From Sophora flavescens (Eukaryota > Streptophyta > Magnoliopsida > Fabales > Fabaceae): 64,000 bases of DNA. Below, piece after piece: positions 11,393 to 23,754 of this stretch. The stretch's first letter is position 1, and every line of letters starts with the position of its first letter. The stretch covers positions 65,332,200 through 65,396,199 of the forward strand of contig CM061065.1 of assembly GCA_030762895.1 (NCBI GenBank), in the 5' to 3' direction. A program made the position numbers and the translations under genes. A model generated the notes under the pieces. It did no database searches. It worked only from the letters and a program-made list of their open reading frames with translations, and had not been told where the DNA came from.

Positions 11393-12812
11393 TTGATCTT
11401 TGATCTTCAATTGTTTTGAATTTTTGATCAATTTTTTTTTAAAATTCTATGATGATCTTTGAGTTGGAGCCAAATTCATTATGAAAAATTCATTAGTAGT
11501 GGCTCCATTTACCACATGAATTGGATGATTAAAAGTAATTTGAATCCAATTATGGTCATGGATCTAGAATTTGAAATGTGTTTGAATTGATCTTGCTTGA
11601 ATTTTTGGTGAAATTTTTTTTCGTCCACATTTTCACTTCACACTTTATGTGGCATATATTACCTGTGTTCTTCCATCACATGTGATTTTGGTTGCTTCTT
11701 GGAAATTCAAGCATAGATCTATTTGCCTTACTTTGTGATGTTGAACAAATTGAAAATTCAAATTCAAATTTCAATTCACAATTGTATGATTAATTCAAAT
11801 TTTAATCACAAGTACTTCAATGATTTCAAATTTTTATAACATAATAGATCTTCATGAAATTAGAATTGTGGAAATTATGTGTATATCATCCACTTGAATG
11901 AAAGATCTAGGTCTCTAAGTACTTGATTTGTGCTCATTCACTTGGAAATTATTTTACACTACTTGAATTGTTCATATTTCCAAGTATTACACCAATTATG
12001 TTCCAATTTGTTCATGATTGAAGGATCTTTTTGTAAATTCTAAATTAAGTGTAATTACTGTGAAATTGTAATTAGAAAAAGTCAAGTGACTGAAGTTTAA
12101 AAAAAATCTATTGTAAAAAGAAAAAGTGGTCCAAAACCATAAATATACAAAGTTTTGGGGTTCTGGAAAATTCCAACAAAAGGTAAAAGACTTGCCACCA
12201 TTTTACATGCTTGTATTTGTATAGATCCTTCACAAATTGGTGTAGCACATTTCACATTGATCATTACTTTTTCACCAACACTTTGATTAAATTTGAATTA
12301 CACCTTGTTGAACTCTTTCAACTTGTCTTCATCACATCAATTTGAGTGTGCAATTCTTCTTGAACCTTTTCTTGCTTGTCTTCTAAACTCCATTAGTTTT
12401 GTATTAGTTGTTTTCAAAATTATTGAACTCTTTGAATTTATTGCCTGTTGGTTAATTTGTCATTTGTTTAATGGAGACTAATTGTTGAGATCTTGTTTCA
12501 ACTTGTAGATCCCTTGAGGAGGAAACTCTTGAGTGGAAAGAGACAAGAGAAAAATCATCTTGAAAAAGTCTACATTGAGTGATATACACGAGTGGCAATC
12601 TTTGAGTGAATGGTGAGTGAGTGGTGAGGTCCTTGTAATATTCATTTTTCACTTGTAATTGTTCTCTTTCACTTGTTCTTTAAGTGTAATTGTTCTTTCT
12701 TGGATTGTACTTAATTTTTTTGATTTTTGGTGGTGCAATCTTCATTTGATTTGTGTACTTTTCAATTCTCTGGAATTTTTATGTAACTTTTTCAAATTGT
12801 AAGTGCACCATG
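11393..12812 (+). other. Element A untranslated leader
   Basis: AT-rich sequence between PBS and gag. I see no conserved coding. It is typical of a gypsy leader; one short open stretch near 12293-12481 has no recognisable content. Confidence 0.65.
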
Positions 12813-13897
12813 GCCTCACTACATGAAGAAGACATTGAAGATCGTCCTACATCATCACCAAGAACAAGGAACTTGAATAGGAAGTTGCATAGAATGACAA
12901 GGAACATAGAAAGAGTGTTTGAAAGATTAGAAGTTATTGATAAAAAGAAGGTCCAAGGCATGCCAACTCCCATATAGGTTCATCAAATTTCGAAGACAAC
13001 CATGAGGATAGACCTAGATTTGATAGATGGAGACCTAGACATGAAAATAGAGGAAGAAGGAACGAGAGGGATGATAAGTTGCATAATATGAAGGTGAAGA
13101 TCCCTAGATTCCATGGGAAGAGTGATCCCAATGCTTACTTGGAATGGGAGACCAAATTAGAACACATATTTTCTTGTTACAACTATAGTGAAGATAAAAA
13201 AGTAAAAGTAGCATGTCTAGAATTTCATGATTATGCTTTAATTTGGTGGGATCAATTATGTAAAGAAAGAAAAGTGTATGATGAGGAACCAATTAGTACT
13301 TAGAGAGAGATGAATAGAGTTTTGAGAAAATGATATGTGCCTTCAAGTTACACTAGAGACCTACACCATAGGCTTCAAAGGTTGAGACAAGGAAGTATGA
13401 GTGTAGAAGAATATTACAAAGAGTTGGAGGTCATCTTGATTAGAGCAAACATAGAAGAAGATAGAGAGGAAACTATGTCTAGGTTCTTGGGAGGACTCAA
13501 CCAAGAAATCCAAGATGTGGTAGAGCTTTACAACTATGTTGAGTTAGAGGACTTGGTGCACCATGCAATCAAGGTTGAAGCTCAAGTCAAGAGAAAGAAG
13601 TCTTTCAAGAAACCATTCTTCAACAACAGCAACTCATCTTGGAAGGATCATTCCAAGAAGGAGGGTGACTCATCAAAACAACTTGAAGTTGTTGGTAAAA
13701 CTGGAGCAAAGGCCACTTTCTCTAACTCTAAACCATCCACTTCTACTCCTTCTTCAAATAGATATAGAGATATTAAATGCTTTAAATGTTTGGGTAAGGG
13801 GCGTATTGCTTCTCAATGTCCCAATAAAAGAACAATGATATCTAGAACTAATGAAGATATAAAGGTAACAAGTGCCTCTTCTAATGAGAGTGAGTAA
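12813..13897 (+). pseudogene. Element A gag relic
   Basis: Gag of a Ty3/gypsy element. The likely ATG at 12813 begins MASLHEEDIEDRP. The first stretch ends at a TAG at 12975, after which coding continues in another frame from about 13079 with the capsid signature KIPRFHGKSDPNAYLEWE. A TAG at 13301 sits where Trp is expected and a TGA follows near 13331; the frame then continues to 13897. The zinc knuckle near 13779-13820 reads CFKCLGKGRIASQC, so the zinc-binding His is replaced by Arg and the knuckle should not fold normally. The protease frame follows in the same reading frame after the TAA at 13895. I am confident of Gag and less sure of the exact start. Confidence 0.83.
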
Positions 13898-13924
13898 GAT
13901 GAAGTTCTCCCACTTGAAGGAGAC

Positions 13925-14401
13925 TTGTTAATGGTGAGAAGACTTTTAGGAGTCAAGGTTAAAGAAGAGGATGAGAGTCAAAGAGAGAATATTTTTCACA
14001 CTAGGTGCATGGTGCATGGAAAGTTGTGTGCATTAATCATAGATGGAGGATCTTGCACCAATATGGCTAGTCAAAGATTGGTGACCAAACTTGGTCTCAA
14101 AACCAATCCACACCCTAGGTCATACAAGTTACAATGGCTAAGTGAAAAGGGTGAAATCTTGGTGAACCACCAAGTCTTGTTGAGTTTTTCCATTGGCTCT
14201 TATCATGATGAAGTAATGTGTGATGTGGTGCCTATGGAGGCAGGACATGTGTTGCTAGGAAGGTCATGGCAATTTGATAGGAAAGTCATACATGATGGCC
14301 TTTCCAATAAATTTACTTTCATGCACCACAACAAAAATATTACTCTTGTACCCCTCTCTCCTAAAGAAATTGGTGAGGATCAAAAGAAAATGACAGAGTG
14401 A
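13925..14401 (+). pseudogene. Element A aspartic protease domain (pol fragment)
   Basis: Retroviral-type aspartic protease that would cleave Gag-Pol. The active-site region reads IIDGGSCTNMAS near 14038-14073, with DGG instead of the common D(S/T)G; GGSCTN wording is usual in the gypsy lineage this resembles. A second family motif, VLLGRSWQFDRKV, lies near 14250-14290. The frame is open for 158 residues, ends at TGA 14399-14401, and is cut off 42 bases later by element B. RT should follow but is absent; A resumes only at RNase H (23755). It is a fragment of a polyprotein, not an independent gene. Confidence 0.85.
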
Positions 14402-14956
14402 GCAAAATGTTACGAGTGAGCAAAATGTTTTTGAAAGTAATGTGTAACACCCTAGTTTTTACACCTAGGATTAATTATTTTATTTGGATGTTTATGTTTA
14501 TTATGTTATGTGGTTTAGTTTGAGTAATTAAATTACTCTCTTCAAATTATTTTATTGGGTGCGTTAGCACTGACTCAATTCAGTGAATGCACACTTACTA
14601 GACAATAATTACGTTATTGTCACTAATATACCAGTACAGAAAAATATTTTTCATAATATGATTAATAGAAAAGCATTTTCATATTCTCATCCTATTTAAT
14701 TTTAGAGTTAAAAATATTTTGGTTTGACCTTAATCGGAGATTACATTTTGGACTGAGTATTTTCTTAGTGGATCAGTTCAACTATTAATCTTTACTCTAA
14801 TTTGAATTTCGAAATTATATCTTTATCAATCTTTATTTTTTTGATTCAAAAACTAAACATGTTTATTTTAGGCTTAATATTTATCACTCATTATTTACCC
14901 ACTAGTACAAAAATAAGAAATTCTTTCTCCTATTTCTACCCGTAACCCCTCCCCTC

Positions 14957-15170
14957 ACGTGCTCTTTCTCTGTTCCTTTTTCCTTCTTTTTCTCTTTTTC
15001 TCTTTCTTTCTTTTTCTCCTTTCTCTCTTTCCTTCTTTTTCTTCTTTCTTCTTCTTTTTCTTTCTTTCTTTGCTTTGTTTCTTCTTCTCTTCTTTCTTTT
15101 CCTTTTTCTTCTTCTTTCTCTTCTCTTCTTCCTCCTGACCTTCTCTCTCTCTTCCTTTTCCTATACTACC
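14957..15170 (+). repeat. Polypyrimidine (CT-rich) tract in element B LTR
   Basis: About 200 bases almost wholly C and T on +; the matching tract in the 3' LTR is at about 21613-21835. Lys/Glu-rich open frames on the minus strand here are composition artefacts. Confidence 0.85.
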
Positions 15171-15259
15171 CGTGTTCTGTCTCTTCTTCAACATAACATC
15201 ATATTTTCATTTCTCTTCTTCATACAACATAACACAAACCTCATCTTCTTCCTCCCATC

Positions 15260-15560
15260 TAAACTAGATCGCGCCACCACCTCAGCCCAGCTGCGACCGT
15301 GCCGTAACCACCGCCCGCCGGAGCTCCGATGCCGCGACACCACGCTTGGTTCGTGTCTTTGTCCAGATCGTGTCTCGGTTGTTCCTGTAGCGCGAAATCG
15401 CGCTAGCCACCGCGGTAGGAGCTGTCCGCCGCCGTTCTCCACCGTGGTTGCTGCCGCAGTCGCCACGTCGGAGGTCTTGGTAGCCACCACAACTTCATCT
15501 TCTTCCTTGGGTAAGTGGTTTTCTCACTTCCTTTGCTTAGATTCAAAACCCCCAAATTGA
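15260..15560 (+). other. GC-rich block with open frame and splice-donor-like site in B LTR
   Basis: Unlike the AT-rich surroundings, this block is GC-rich and open on + (frame ending at 15560) and on the minus strand. It finishes at CTTGGGTAAGTGG (about 15505-15517), which resembles a plant 5' splice donor. The 3' LTR has the same block at about 21926-22220, open over 201 codons. It could be the transcribed leader (R/U5) of the LTR or a captured host exon edge; I do not recognise the peptide and make no protein claim. Confidence 0.5.
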
Positions 15561-17630
15561 TTTTGAAACCCTAACCCTAGGTTTTGATTTTAATTCTCAA
15601 AATCTGAAATTAATTGGTGTTTTCTGAAATTGGGAGCATGATTAAGTGTCTCCCTAAATCGATTTTGTCAATCTCGTTAAACTGATTTTTCTCAATTTTC
15701 ATCTTGAGACTAAAAACCCCCAAATCTGTTTTAATTTAAATCAATGATGTTTTTGAGAAATTAAGTATTTTAATGTGTTAAATTTATAGTATTTATGTTG
15801 AGAAATTAATTTAGTATTTTGTCTGGTTGTTTCAATGCTGGGATCGTCTCCCTGGGATGTTTTTCATGTTAGTGCTTGCTCTGGGGAAGCAGAAATTACT
15901 TTCTGGGAACTGTTTGGAGCTGACTGCATCGCTGCCAAGTGCTTGGAAAACTCTGAACACCTTTAAGGTGGGGGAAAGAATCATTCTACCGTCGGAATTG
16001 ATAAGTAGCATATTATATAATAATTGTGTAGGGCGACCTAAACCCTACTAGTAGTTGAGTAACCGACAAGACCAAAATCACATTCGAAACCTTTTCTGTA
16101 AAACCAATGGTGATTCGGGGATTGTAGGTTTATCGACATTAAGGTTGATTTTATGATGTTAAGGATGTTTGGCTTTATTACTTATTTGAGTTGATTGTGA
16201 TATGTTGGTTGTGATAATTTCCTCTATGTGATATTTTATGATATTTGAATATTTTGTTGATATTGTGTTATGCATGATCTGCCTGGTTGGATAAATTGCT
16301 TAGTTGATTTTAAGGAAAGATATATATTGCTCGGAGGTATTTTGTTTGGGTGAGAGTTTTGAATATGAATTAGAAGTGCCTCGCTATGATTTTATAGAAA
16401 TGATGTGATATAAAGTGTAAGTGGAGGTTATGAGGAAACGCTTGAGGTACTAGGTTGTTATTGATAAAAGTCAGTGAGAATCATGTGTTGCATTGTTGTT
16501 CATAACCGTGTATTTGAGATACACGAGGTCCGAAGTTCTTGTAGACCGTTCCAAATTAGAATTTAAGTTGTGCAACTATAGTGTCATTGCTTTGCATGAG
16601 CACCCTTGATAGAGTTGAGAGAGAGAACCGGGTGTGTGCACCGACTGATCTTGTGCAGCTATAGTGTCATTGCTTTGCATGAGCATTCTCACCATGGATG
16701 TACACCATGGATGTGAATGTGCACCGGCGTGGGGAACGTGTCACTTGGACGACTGACTGGCATCCCTAACGAGGGATGTGTGACAGGAGTAGTAGTGGCC
16801 ACGTCAGCATAAAGGTCTAGTTACATGAGTTGAAGGGTAGACGATGAGGTTATAAAGTATGGATGATTGCAAAATTGTGAGTGATGCATGTCTGTGGCTG
16901 TTATTGTATTATATGCTATGAATCTTTTCCGTTTTTTATGATAGAACTGTTTCTTATCCCCTGCATCTTTCTGCATGTTGTATTTTGTTTTATTATGAAA
17001 TCGTACTAGAAGACCTGGTGGACAAACTTAATGATGAGGGATTGGACGGGATTGGACGGGATTCACTATGAGCCGGATGCCGAAGCTCGAGTCTTGACCC
17101 ATGGTGATTAGGGTCCAGGTAGTATATGGCCAGTGCGTCTTGTGAGACGTTTTAGATGTTTTCAGTGGTTTAGTATTTTTGTCTAAGTCTATGCCTGTGA
17201 GGGCTCCTACCGAGAGGATTCCCTCAACAGTGTTTTGGTAATGTAATAGATAAACTTGGGGTATTTATATATTATAATCTTGCAAATATTTTATGTTATT
17301 AATGAAAACTGTTTATGTGCATGAAAACCAATTTGGGATTACTGTATCTAATTATCTCCCAAGTCTTTATCACGACCGGAGTTTGTATATTTATTTTTTC
17401 GCTCCTGGCAGTTGATGTAAGACCAGAGACCATTTATGGTTGGATTAAATTTTGAAGTTATAAAACTGTCTATCAGGTGTTTTTCCGACGTCATACAAAT
17501 CTCTGATTTTTAAAGGGAACATTTCGAAAATGATTTGTGAAAATCTTTAATGCTAAACGCGAGCTTAAGGAACTAATAATTGTGGTTTTAAACTAAATGT
17601 CACAAAGGGGCACAGCGGGGTGTCTCATTT

Positions 17631-17642
17631 TGGTATCAGAGC
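17631..17642 (+). promoter_or_regulatory. Element B PBS (initiator Met type)
   Basis: Exact TGGTATCAGAGC, three bases after the LTR end. Confidence 0.9.
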
Positions 17643-20600
17643 AGTTCGATTCTAATCGGACTGTGAGGTCTAGGATGTTGTTACTGGCCGTGTCTAGTTG
17701 AATCCACATCGGATATTGACTATGCTTAGAAATTGGGTAGAAAGTTCGTAGCTTCGTCGTTTTAAGTTCCTAAGTACAGTAGGGAACTGAAATGATTAAT
17801 ATTCTTACTCATGACAAACACGATATTTTGGGATAAGTTACTTGGGTAAGTTGTTGTATAAAAGAGAGTATCGTGGTTGATTGTGCCTTGAAAGTTGGAA
17901 AGTAAGATTTGGAATAAGTGTTAGACAATAAGTTTATTGGAAGAATTAATTCTTGTTCATAAGGTATAGTGAGCAATTAGTGGTAGAAAGAAATTGTTAT
18001 TACGGGAATTTATTTTAAGTACTAGATATATTTGGATAATGTGGGTAGTTGTTGAAGATGATAAAGTGACAACAAAATTAGTTGGGGCCTTAAATAGTAT
18101 AGGATTGAATTAGTTGAAGTCTTGTAGCCTTTTATGGTTGAGATGATGGTTATAGTTGTGGATTTGATTGGAAATCTAGGCGTATAAGTTGGATACTTAG
18201 TCCCGAATCTAGTGTTTAACGATGAGAAAGGAATTAGACTCAAGTTTATGAAATTAATACTTGGATGTGAAGATGAACTTAGTTTCTAATGATGTTTTCT
18301 AATGATGATAGGTTGGTTTAAAGAAAAGGACGTTTAAGCATATGGTGTTTATAAGAGGTGTTGATTTGAGTGTGGCTTGTACATGAGTAGTATTTAAGTC
18401 CTTTTGTTGAGAATAGAATTAGTTTCTAATCACTTTGATGTTATTAGAGTTTATTAAGATAAAGTGTAAACCTTAGCTTGTGATGGGATTATTCTTTAAA
18501 GTGATATTTGATTTATGAAAATAGTATTAACCCGAACTTGGTTTGAGACACAAGTTTATAAGGAAAATTTAGGGGGATTTGAAATGATTTGGAAACATAA
18601 TGAAGAAGTTTGAGTATGTAGAAATGATATATATGGTTAAATCGAGGTTATTTGGAAATGTTGTGTGGACACAATTAGTAGCAGTTCAAACTAAGAGGAT
18701 GTTAAGTTAAGATTTTGATATAAAGAAGCACGGTAGATATGGAAATAGTGTGCTAGTATTTAGGTACATTACTAGGATATGATATTTGAAGAAGATTGTT
18801 ATTAATGATGAAGGTGATTCTAAGGGAATGATATGTAGGTAAGTGCTAGTACGTATCAAGTTCATATCTAAGGATTTAGTTTGTGAGTGGGGACTTGTTA
18901 TTATTAAAGTAGGACTAAGAGCGGAATGACGATACTTTAGATGAGTAATATTATGGTGATTTCGGATTTGAAAAGGGATGTTTTACCTAGGCATGGTATT
19001 CTTGCTAAAATGATGAGTTTGAGCTTCTAGTAAAACCTTAAGTGTTATAGAATATATTTTGTTTGGTTTAATATGGCAGTTAATGTAGTTAAGGGCTTAG
19101 AGTCATGTTTTATATTTCAAGTAAGATGTAAGCCTTCATATTTCTTTTGTAAAGTTTTAGTGTGCGATAATTGAATAGAGAATTGTAGTTATAAGGTTTG
19201 ATGATCAATAGTTGAATTATAATGATAGTTTTGTTGCATATATTGCGAGGTATTGAAGTTAAGATGGAGATTAAGGAGATATAATTTTTTTTCGTGTTAA
19301 ATTTTGGTCACTAAGTTAGTGTTTGGACAGAAAAGTAGGTTCTTAAACTAAGGGACTTACTTATGTTGACTTTGTCATTGTTGATCATGCTTTGAGGATT
19401 GGTATAAAGACTTGATCAGGCAATACGTAGGATAAATTCATATTTCCACTGAGTGCGATAATTCTAAATTAGTTTTGTTAAGATTTACGGTGGATTAGAG
19501 ATATTGAAAACTATAGGATATGCAGTAGTAGGAATTTTGTTGAGGTGTAGTCATGAATGGTAAGATTAACAGTAATATCAGCAAGTATGACAAATTACTA
19601 TAGATCGAAGGATCAAATTTTGACCGAGGCAGAGTATAGTTAAGGAGATTTAGGGTAATGATCAAATGCTTATGGTTATGATCGAACGTAGGAATTTGGA
19701 AGATCAAAAGGAAAGATCCTACTGTAGTTTCACCTAAGTTGGATGTGAATGAAAAGGATGATTTCTTGAGTAAAAACTAAGTTTTCTAGAGTAGTTCAAG
19801 GTTGTGGAGTTAGATAATTTTAACTGACATGGTTTTTGTTGATTTTAGTATGGAGATGTTTTACTTGGACACTGGAAATGTGTAATCTTATTGTAATTTG
19901 GAGTGGTGGAATAAGTCCAAAGGAAACTAAGACAACAATTGTGTGCTTTGGGTTGAAGGTTGATGTATGATGGGGTAAAGTTAGCGTTGAACTTGATGTT
20001 CTTTGTGAGGATAAGGTGTTGAAGAAGTTTTGCTAGCAGACAAATTTTGAGGCAAGAAGTGATTAAGTTTTGATGGTGTCTTTCGATTTTAATAAGCTAT
20101 GACGAAATGTTCATAATCTTTGAGGTCTTATTCTGGTAAATATGTGGTTGATGATCCATAGTGGAAACTGGACATTTTTAAATTCAAGATTGCCATTGGG
20201 GAGCCTCCACCTGGATTTCTTGGCTTTGTTTTGGGTGAAACTCCTAGAGGTTATGACCTTAGAGAAACTTTGTTTGATAATCTCTTTTCTCGGCTGCAAT
20301 ATATAAGATAAAGCAGATATGATACAAGCACTTCCTTGCATAGGTCATAGAGCCTGTCTTTAGATGGAGGAATTGTTAGGAGTTGTGTATTTTCCTTGGA
20401 CAATAGGGTAGATGTGTATGGGAAAGTTCTTAAATCAGGAATACAAACGGGGCTTGAGAGCCAAATTGAAAATGAGAGGCAAATGAAGGATATGAAATCG
20501 AAGTAGGCAAAAGATTCGAGAGGAATTAAGAAGAGAACGAACTATGTTGGATATGGTAAGATTCAATTTCAATCAGATTGAATTTCTTAGGTTCTTGGAG

Positions 20601-21082
20601 CAAGGTTTATCATGTGCAACTCAGGAATGTTATGACGTTTTGATTGGAGACTTGAAAAGTGTGAATTTGATATGACTAGAAGAGGAGACTAAGCCCAAAT
20701 AGACTAAGAATATGATTGCATCTCTTGAGTAGAAGGTTAATTGATGTTATGGTAAAGTTAGTGTTGGTTTTGATGTTAGCTATGAAAGTTAGATATTGGA
20801 GAAAGTTTTTCTAATGGATCTATATTGAGAAGTGAAGAGATTAAGTATTGATATTGTTCTTTAAATTGTAATAGACTAAGGTAAGATATCGAAGGTAGCG
20901 GAGATAATGCGGTAGTGAAAAGTCTCGAGGATAAATAGAATGGCATAAGAATCGATCTTGTTATAGAGTTATAGATGAAAGGAATGAGCAAAGGAAAATA
21001 CAAAGTGGGATCTTAGGGTCAAAGTGTGATTACAAAATCCTGTGTAGTTTTGAGCTACGAAATTTCGAGGACGAAATTTTTT
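17643..21082 (+). other. Element B internal region without coding sequence
   Basis: About 3.4 kb rich in GATTTAG/TTAAG-like words with stops in every frame. I find no RT, integrase or zinc-knuckle motif; small minus-strand open stretches (for example 18022-18243, 20776-21003) have no recognisable content. Size and emptiness fit the LARD class of non-autonomous elements. Confidence 0.7.
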
Positions 21083-21097
21083 TAAGAGGGGTAGTAA
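21083..21097 (+). promoter_or_regulatory. Element B polypurine tract
   Basis: AAGAGGGGTAGTAA directly before the 3' LTR. The preceding CGAGGACGAAAT at about 21066-21077 is the characteristic end of Tekay-type pol. Confidence 0.85.
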
Positions 21098-23754
21098 TGT
21101 AACCCCCTAGTTTTTACACCTAGGATTAATTATTTTATTTGGATGTTTATGTTTATTATGTTATGTGGTTTAGTTTGAGTAATTAAATTACTCTCTTCAA
21201 ATTATTTTATTGGGTGCGTTAGCACTGACTCAATTCAGTGAATGCACGCTTACTAGACAATAATTACGTTATTGTCACTAATATACCAGTACAGAAAAAT
21301 ATTTTTCATAATATGATTAATAGAAAAGCATTTTCATATTCTCATCCTATTTAATTTTAGAGTTAAAAATATTTTGGTTTGACCTTAATCGGAGATTAAA
21401 TTTTGGACTGAGTATTTTCTTAGTGGATCAGTTCAACTATTAATCTTTACTCTAATTTGAATTTCGAAATTATATCTTTATCAATCTTTATTTTTTTGAT
21501 TCAAAAACTAAACATGTTTATTTTAGGCTTAATATTTATCACTCATTATTTACCCACTAGTACAAAAATAAGAAATTCTTTCTCCTATTTCTACATGTAA
21601 CCCCTCCCCTCACGTGCTCTTTCTCTGTTCCTTTTTCCTTCTTTTTCTCTTTTTCTCTTTCTTTCTTTTTCTCCTTTCTCTCTTTCCTTCTTTTTCTTCT
21701 TTCTTCTTCTTTTTCTTTCTTTCTCGGCTGCTGCTGTTTCTTCTTCTCTTCTTTCTTTGTCTTTTTCTTCTTCTTTCTCTTCTCTTCTTCCTCCTGACCT
21801 TCTCTCTCTCTTCCTTTTACTATACTACCCGTGTTCTGTCTCTTCTTCAACATAACATCATATTTTCATTTCTCTTCTTCATACAACATAACACAAACCT
21901 CATCTTCTTCCTCCCATCTAAACTAGATCGCGCCACCACCTCAGCCCAGCTGCGACCGCGCCGTAACCACCGCCCGCCGGAGCTCCGACGCCGCGACACC
22001 ACGCTTGGTTCGTGTCTTTGTCCAGATCGTGTCTCGGTTGTTCCTGTAGCGCAAAATCGCGCTAGCCACCGCGGTAGGAGCTGTCCGCCGCCGTTCTCCA
22101 TCGTGGTTGCTGCCGCAGTCGCCACGCCGGAGGTCCTGGTAGCCACCACAACTTCATCTTCTTCCTTGGGTAAGTGGTTTTCTCACTTCCTTTGCTCAGA
22201 TTCAAAACCCCCAAATTGATTTTGAAACCCTAACCCTAGGTTTTGATTTTAATTCTCAAAATCTGAAATTAATTGGTGTTTTCTGAAATTGGGAGCATGA
22301 TTAAGTGTCTCCCTAAATCAATTTTGTCAATCTCGTTAAACTGATTTTTCTCAATTTTCATCTTGAGACTAAAAACCCCCAAATCTGTTTTAATTTAAAT
22401 CAATGATGTTTTTGAGAAATTAAGTATTTTAGTGAGTTAAATTTATAGTATTTATGTTGAGAAATTAATTTAGTATTTTGTCTGGTTGTTTCAATGCTGG
22501 GATCGTCTCCCTGGGATGTTTTTCATGTTAGTGCTTGCTGCGGGGAAGCGAAATTACTTTACGGGAACTGTTTGGAGCCGATCGCATCGCTGCCAAGTGC
22601 TTGGAAAACTCTGAACACCTTTAAGGTGGGGGAAAGAATCATTCTACCGTCGGAATCGATAAGTAGCATATTATATAATAATTGTGTAGGGCGACCTAAA
22701 CCCTACTAGTAGTTGAGTAACCGACAAGACCAAAATCACATTCGAAACCTTTTCTGTAAAACCAATGGTGATTCGGGGATTGTAGGTTTATCGACATTAA
22801 GGTTGATTTTATGATGTTAAGGATGTTTGGCTTTATTACTTATTTGAATTGATTGTGATATGTTGGTTGTGATAATTTCCTCTATGTGATATTTTATGAT
22901 ATTTGAATATTTTGTTGATATTGTGTTATGCATGATCTGCCTGGTTGGATAAATTGCTTAGTTGATTTTAAGGAAAGATATATATTGCTCGGAGGTATTT
23001 TGTTTGGGTGAGAGTTTTGAAGATGAATTAGAAGTGCCTCGCTATGATTTTATAGAAATGATGTGATATAAAGTGTAAGTGGAGGTTATGAGGAAACGCT
23101 TGAGGTACTAGGTTGTTATTGATAAAAGTCAGTGAGAATCATGTGTTGCATTGTTGTTCATAACCGTGTATTTGAGATACACGAGGTCCGAAGTTCTTGT
23201 AGACCGTTCCAAATTAGAATTTAAGTTGTGCAACTATAGTGTCATTGCTTTGCATGAGCACCCTTGATAGAGTTGAGAGAGAGAACCAGGGTGTGCACCG
23301 ACGGTACTGTGCAGCTATAGTGTCATTGCTTTGCATGAGCATTCTCACCATGGATGTACACCATGGATGTGAATGTGCACCGGCGTGGGGAACGTGTCAC
23401 TTGGACGACTGACTGGCATCCCTAACGAGGGATGTGTGACAGGAGTAGTAGTGGCCACGTCAGCATAAAGGTCTAGTTGCATGAGTTGAAGGGTAGAGGA
23501 TGAGGTTATAAAGTATGGATGATTGCAAAATTGTGAGTGATGCATGTCTGTGGCTGTTATTGTATTATATGCTATGAATCTTTTCCGTTTTTTATGATAG
23601 AACTGTTTCTTATCCCCTGCATCTTTCTGCATGTTGTATTTTGTTTTATTATGAAATCGTACTAGAAGACCTCTTGGACAAACTTAATGATGAGGGATTG
23701 GACGGGATTGGACGGGATTCACTATGAGCCGAATGCCGAAGCTCGAGTCTTGAC
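21098..23754 (+). repeat. Element B 3' LTR, truncated at its right end
   Basis: Aligns with 14443-17100 with few differences, for example near 21727 where TTTGCTTTG is replaced by CTCGGCTGCTG. It stops after CTCGAGTCTTGACCC and is replaced by coding sequence of element A. Confidence 0.88.

Larger units (their letters stand above)
14443..17627 (+). repeat. Element B 5' LTR
   Basis: Starts TGTAACACCCTAG and ends GGGGTGTCTCA, three bases before the PBS. Near 16568-16690 the phrase CTATAGTGTCATTGCTTTGC occurs twice about 83 bases apart, followed by CACCATGGATGTA repeats. GGATTGGACG is tandemly duplicated near 17040-17060. Confidence 0.88.
14443..23754 (+). mobile_element. Element B: LARD-like gypsy derivative, 3.2 kb LTRs and no coding capacity
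   Basis: Two near-identical direct repeats (14443-17627, 21098-23754) flank 3.47 kb without recognisable ORFs. Met-type PBS at 17631 and PPT at 21083-21097 identify it as an LTR retrotransposon. The run GAATTTCGAGGACGAAATTT-like before the PPT is the relic of the C-terminal coding end of Tekay/Del-type gypsy elements, so it probably derives from that lineage. The last 527 bases of the 3' LTR are missing and sequence passes straight into element A RNase H, so no target duplication can be tested. Confidence 0.85.

Noticed and set aside
15188..15490. 100-codon Arg/Ser-rich minus-strand frame in the B LTR (also 21847-22149)
   Set aside because: Kept in both LTRs only because these are near-identical repeats; GC-rich block is open on both strands.
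21557..21853. Lys/Glu-rich minus-strand open frame (and its counterpart at 14955-15194)
   Set aside because: It is the complement of the polypyrimidine tract of the B LTR; composition, not conservation, keeps it open.
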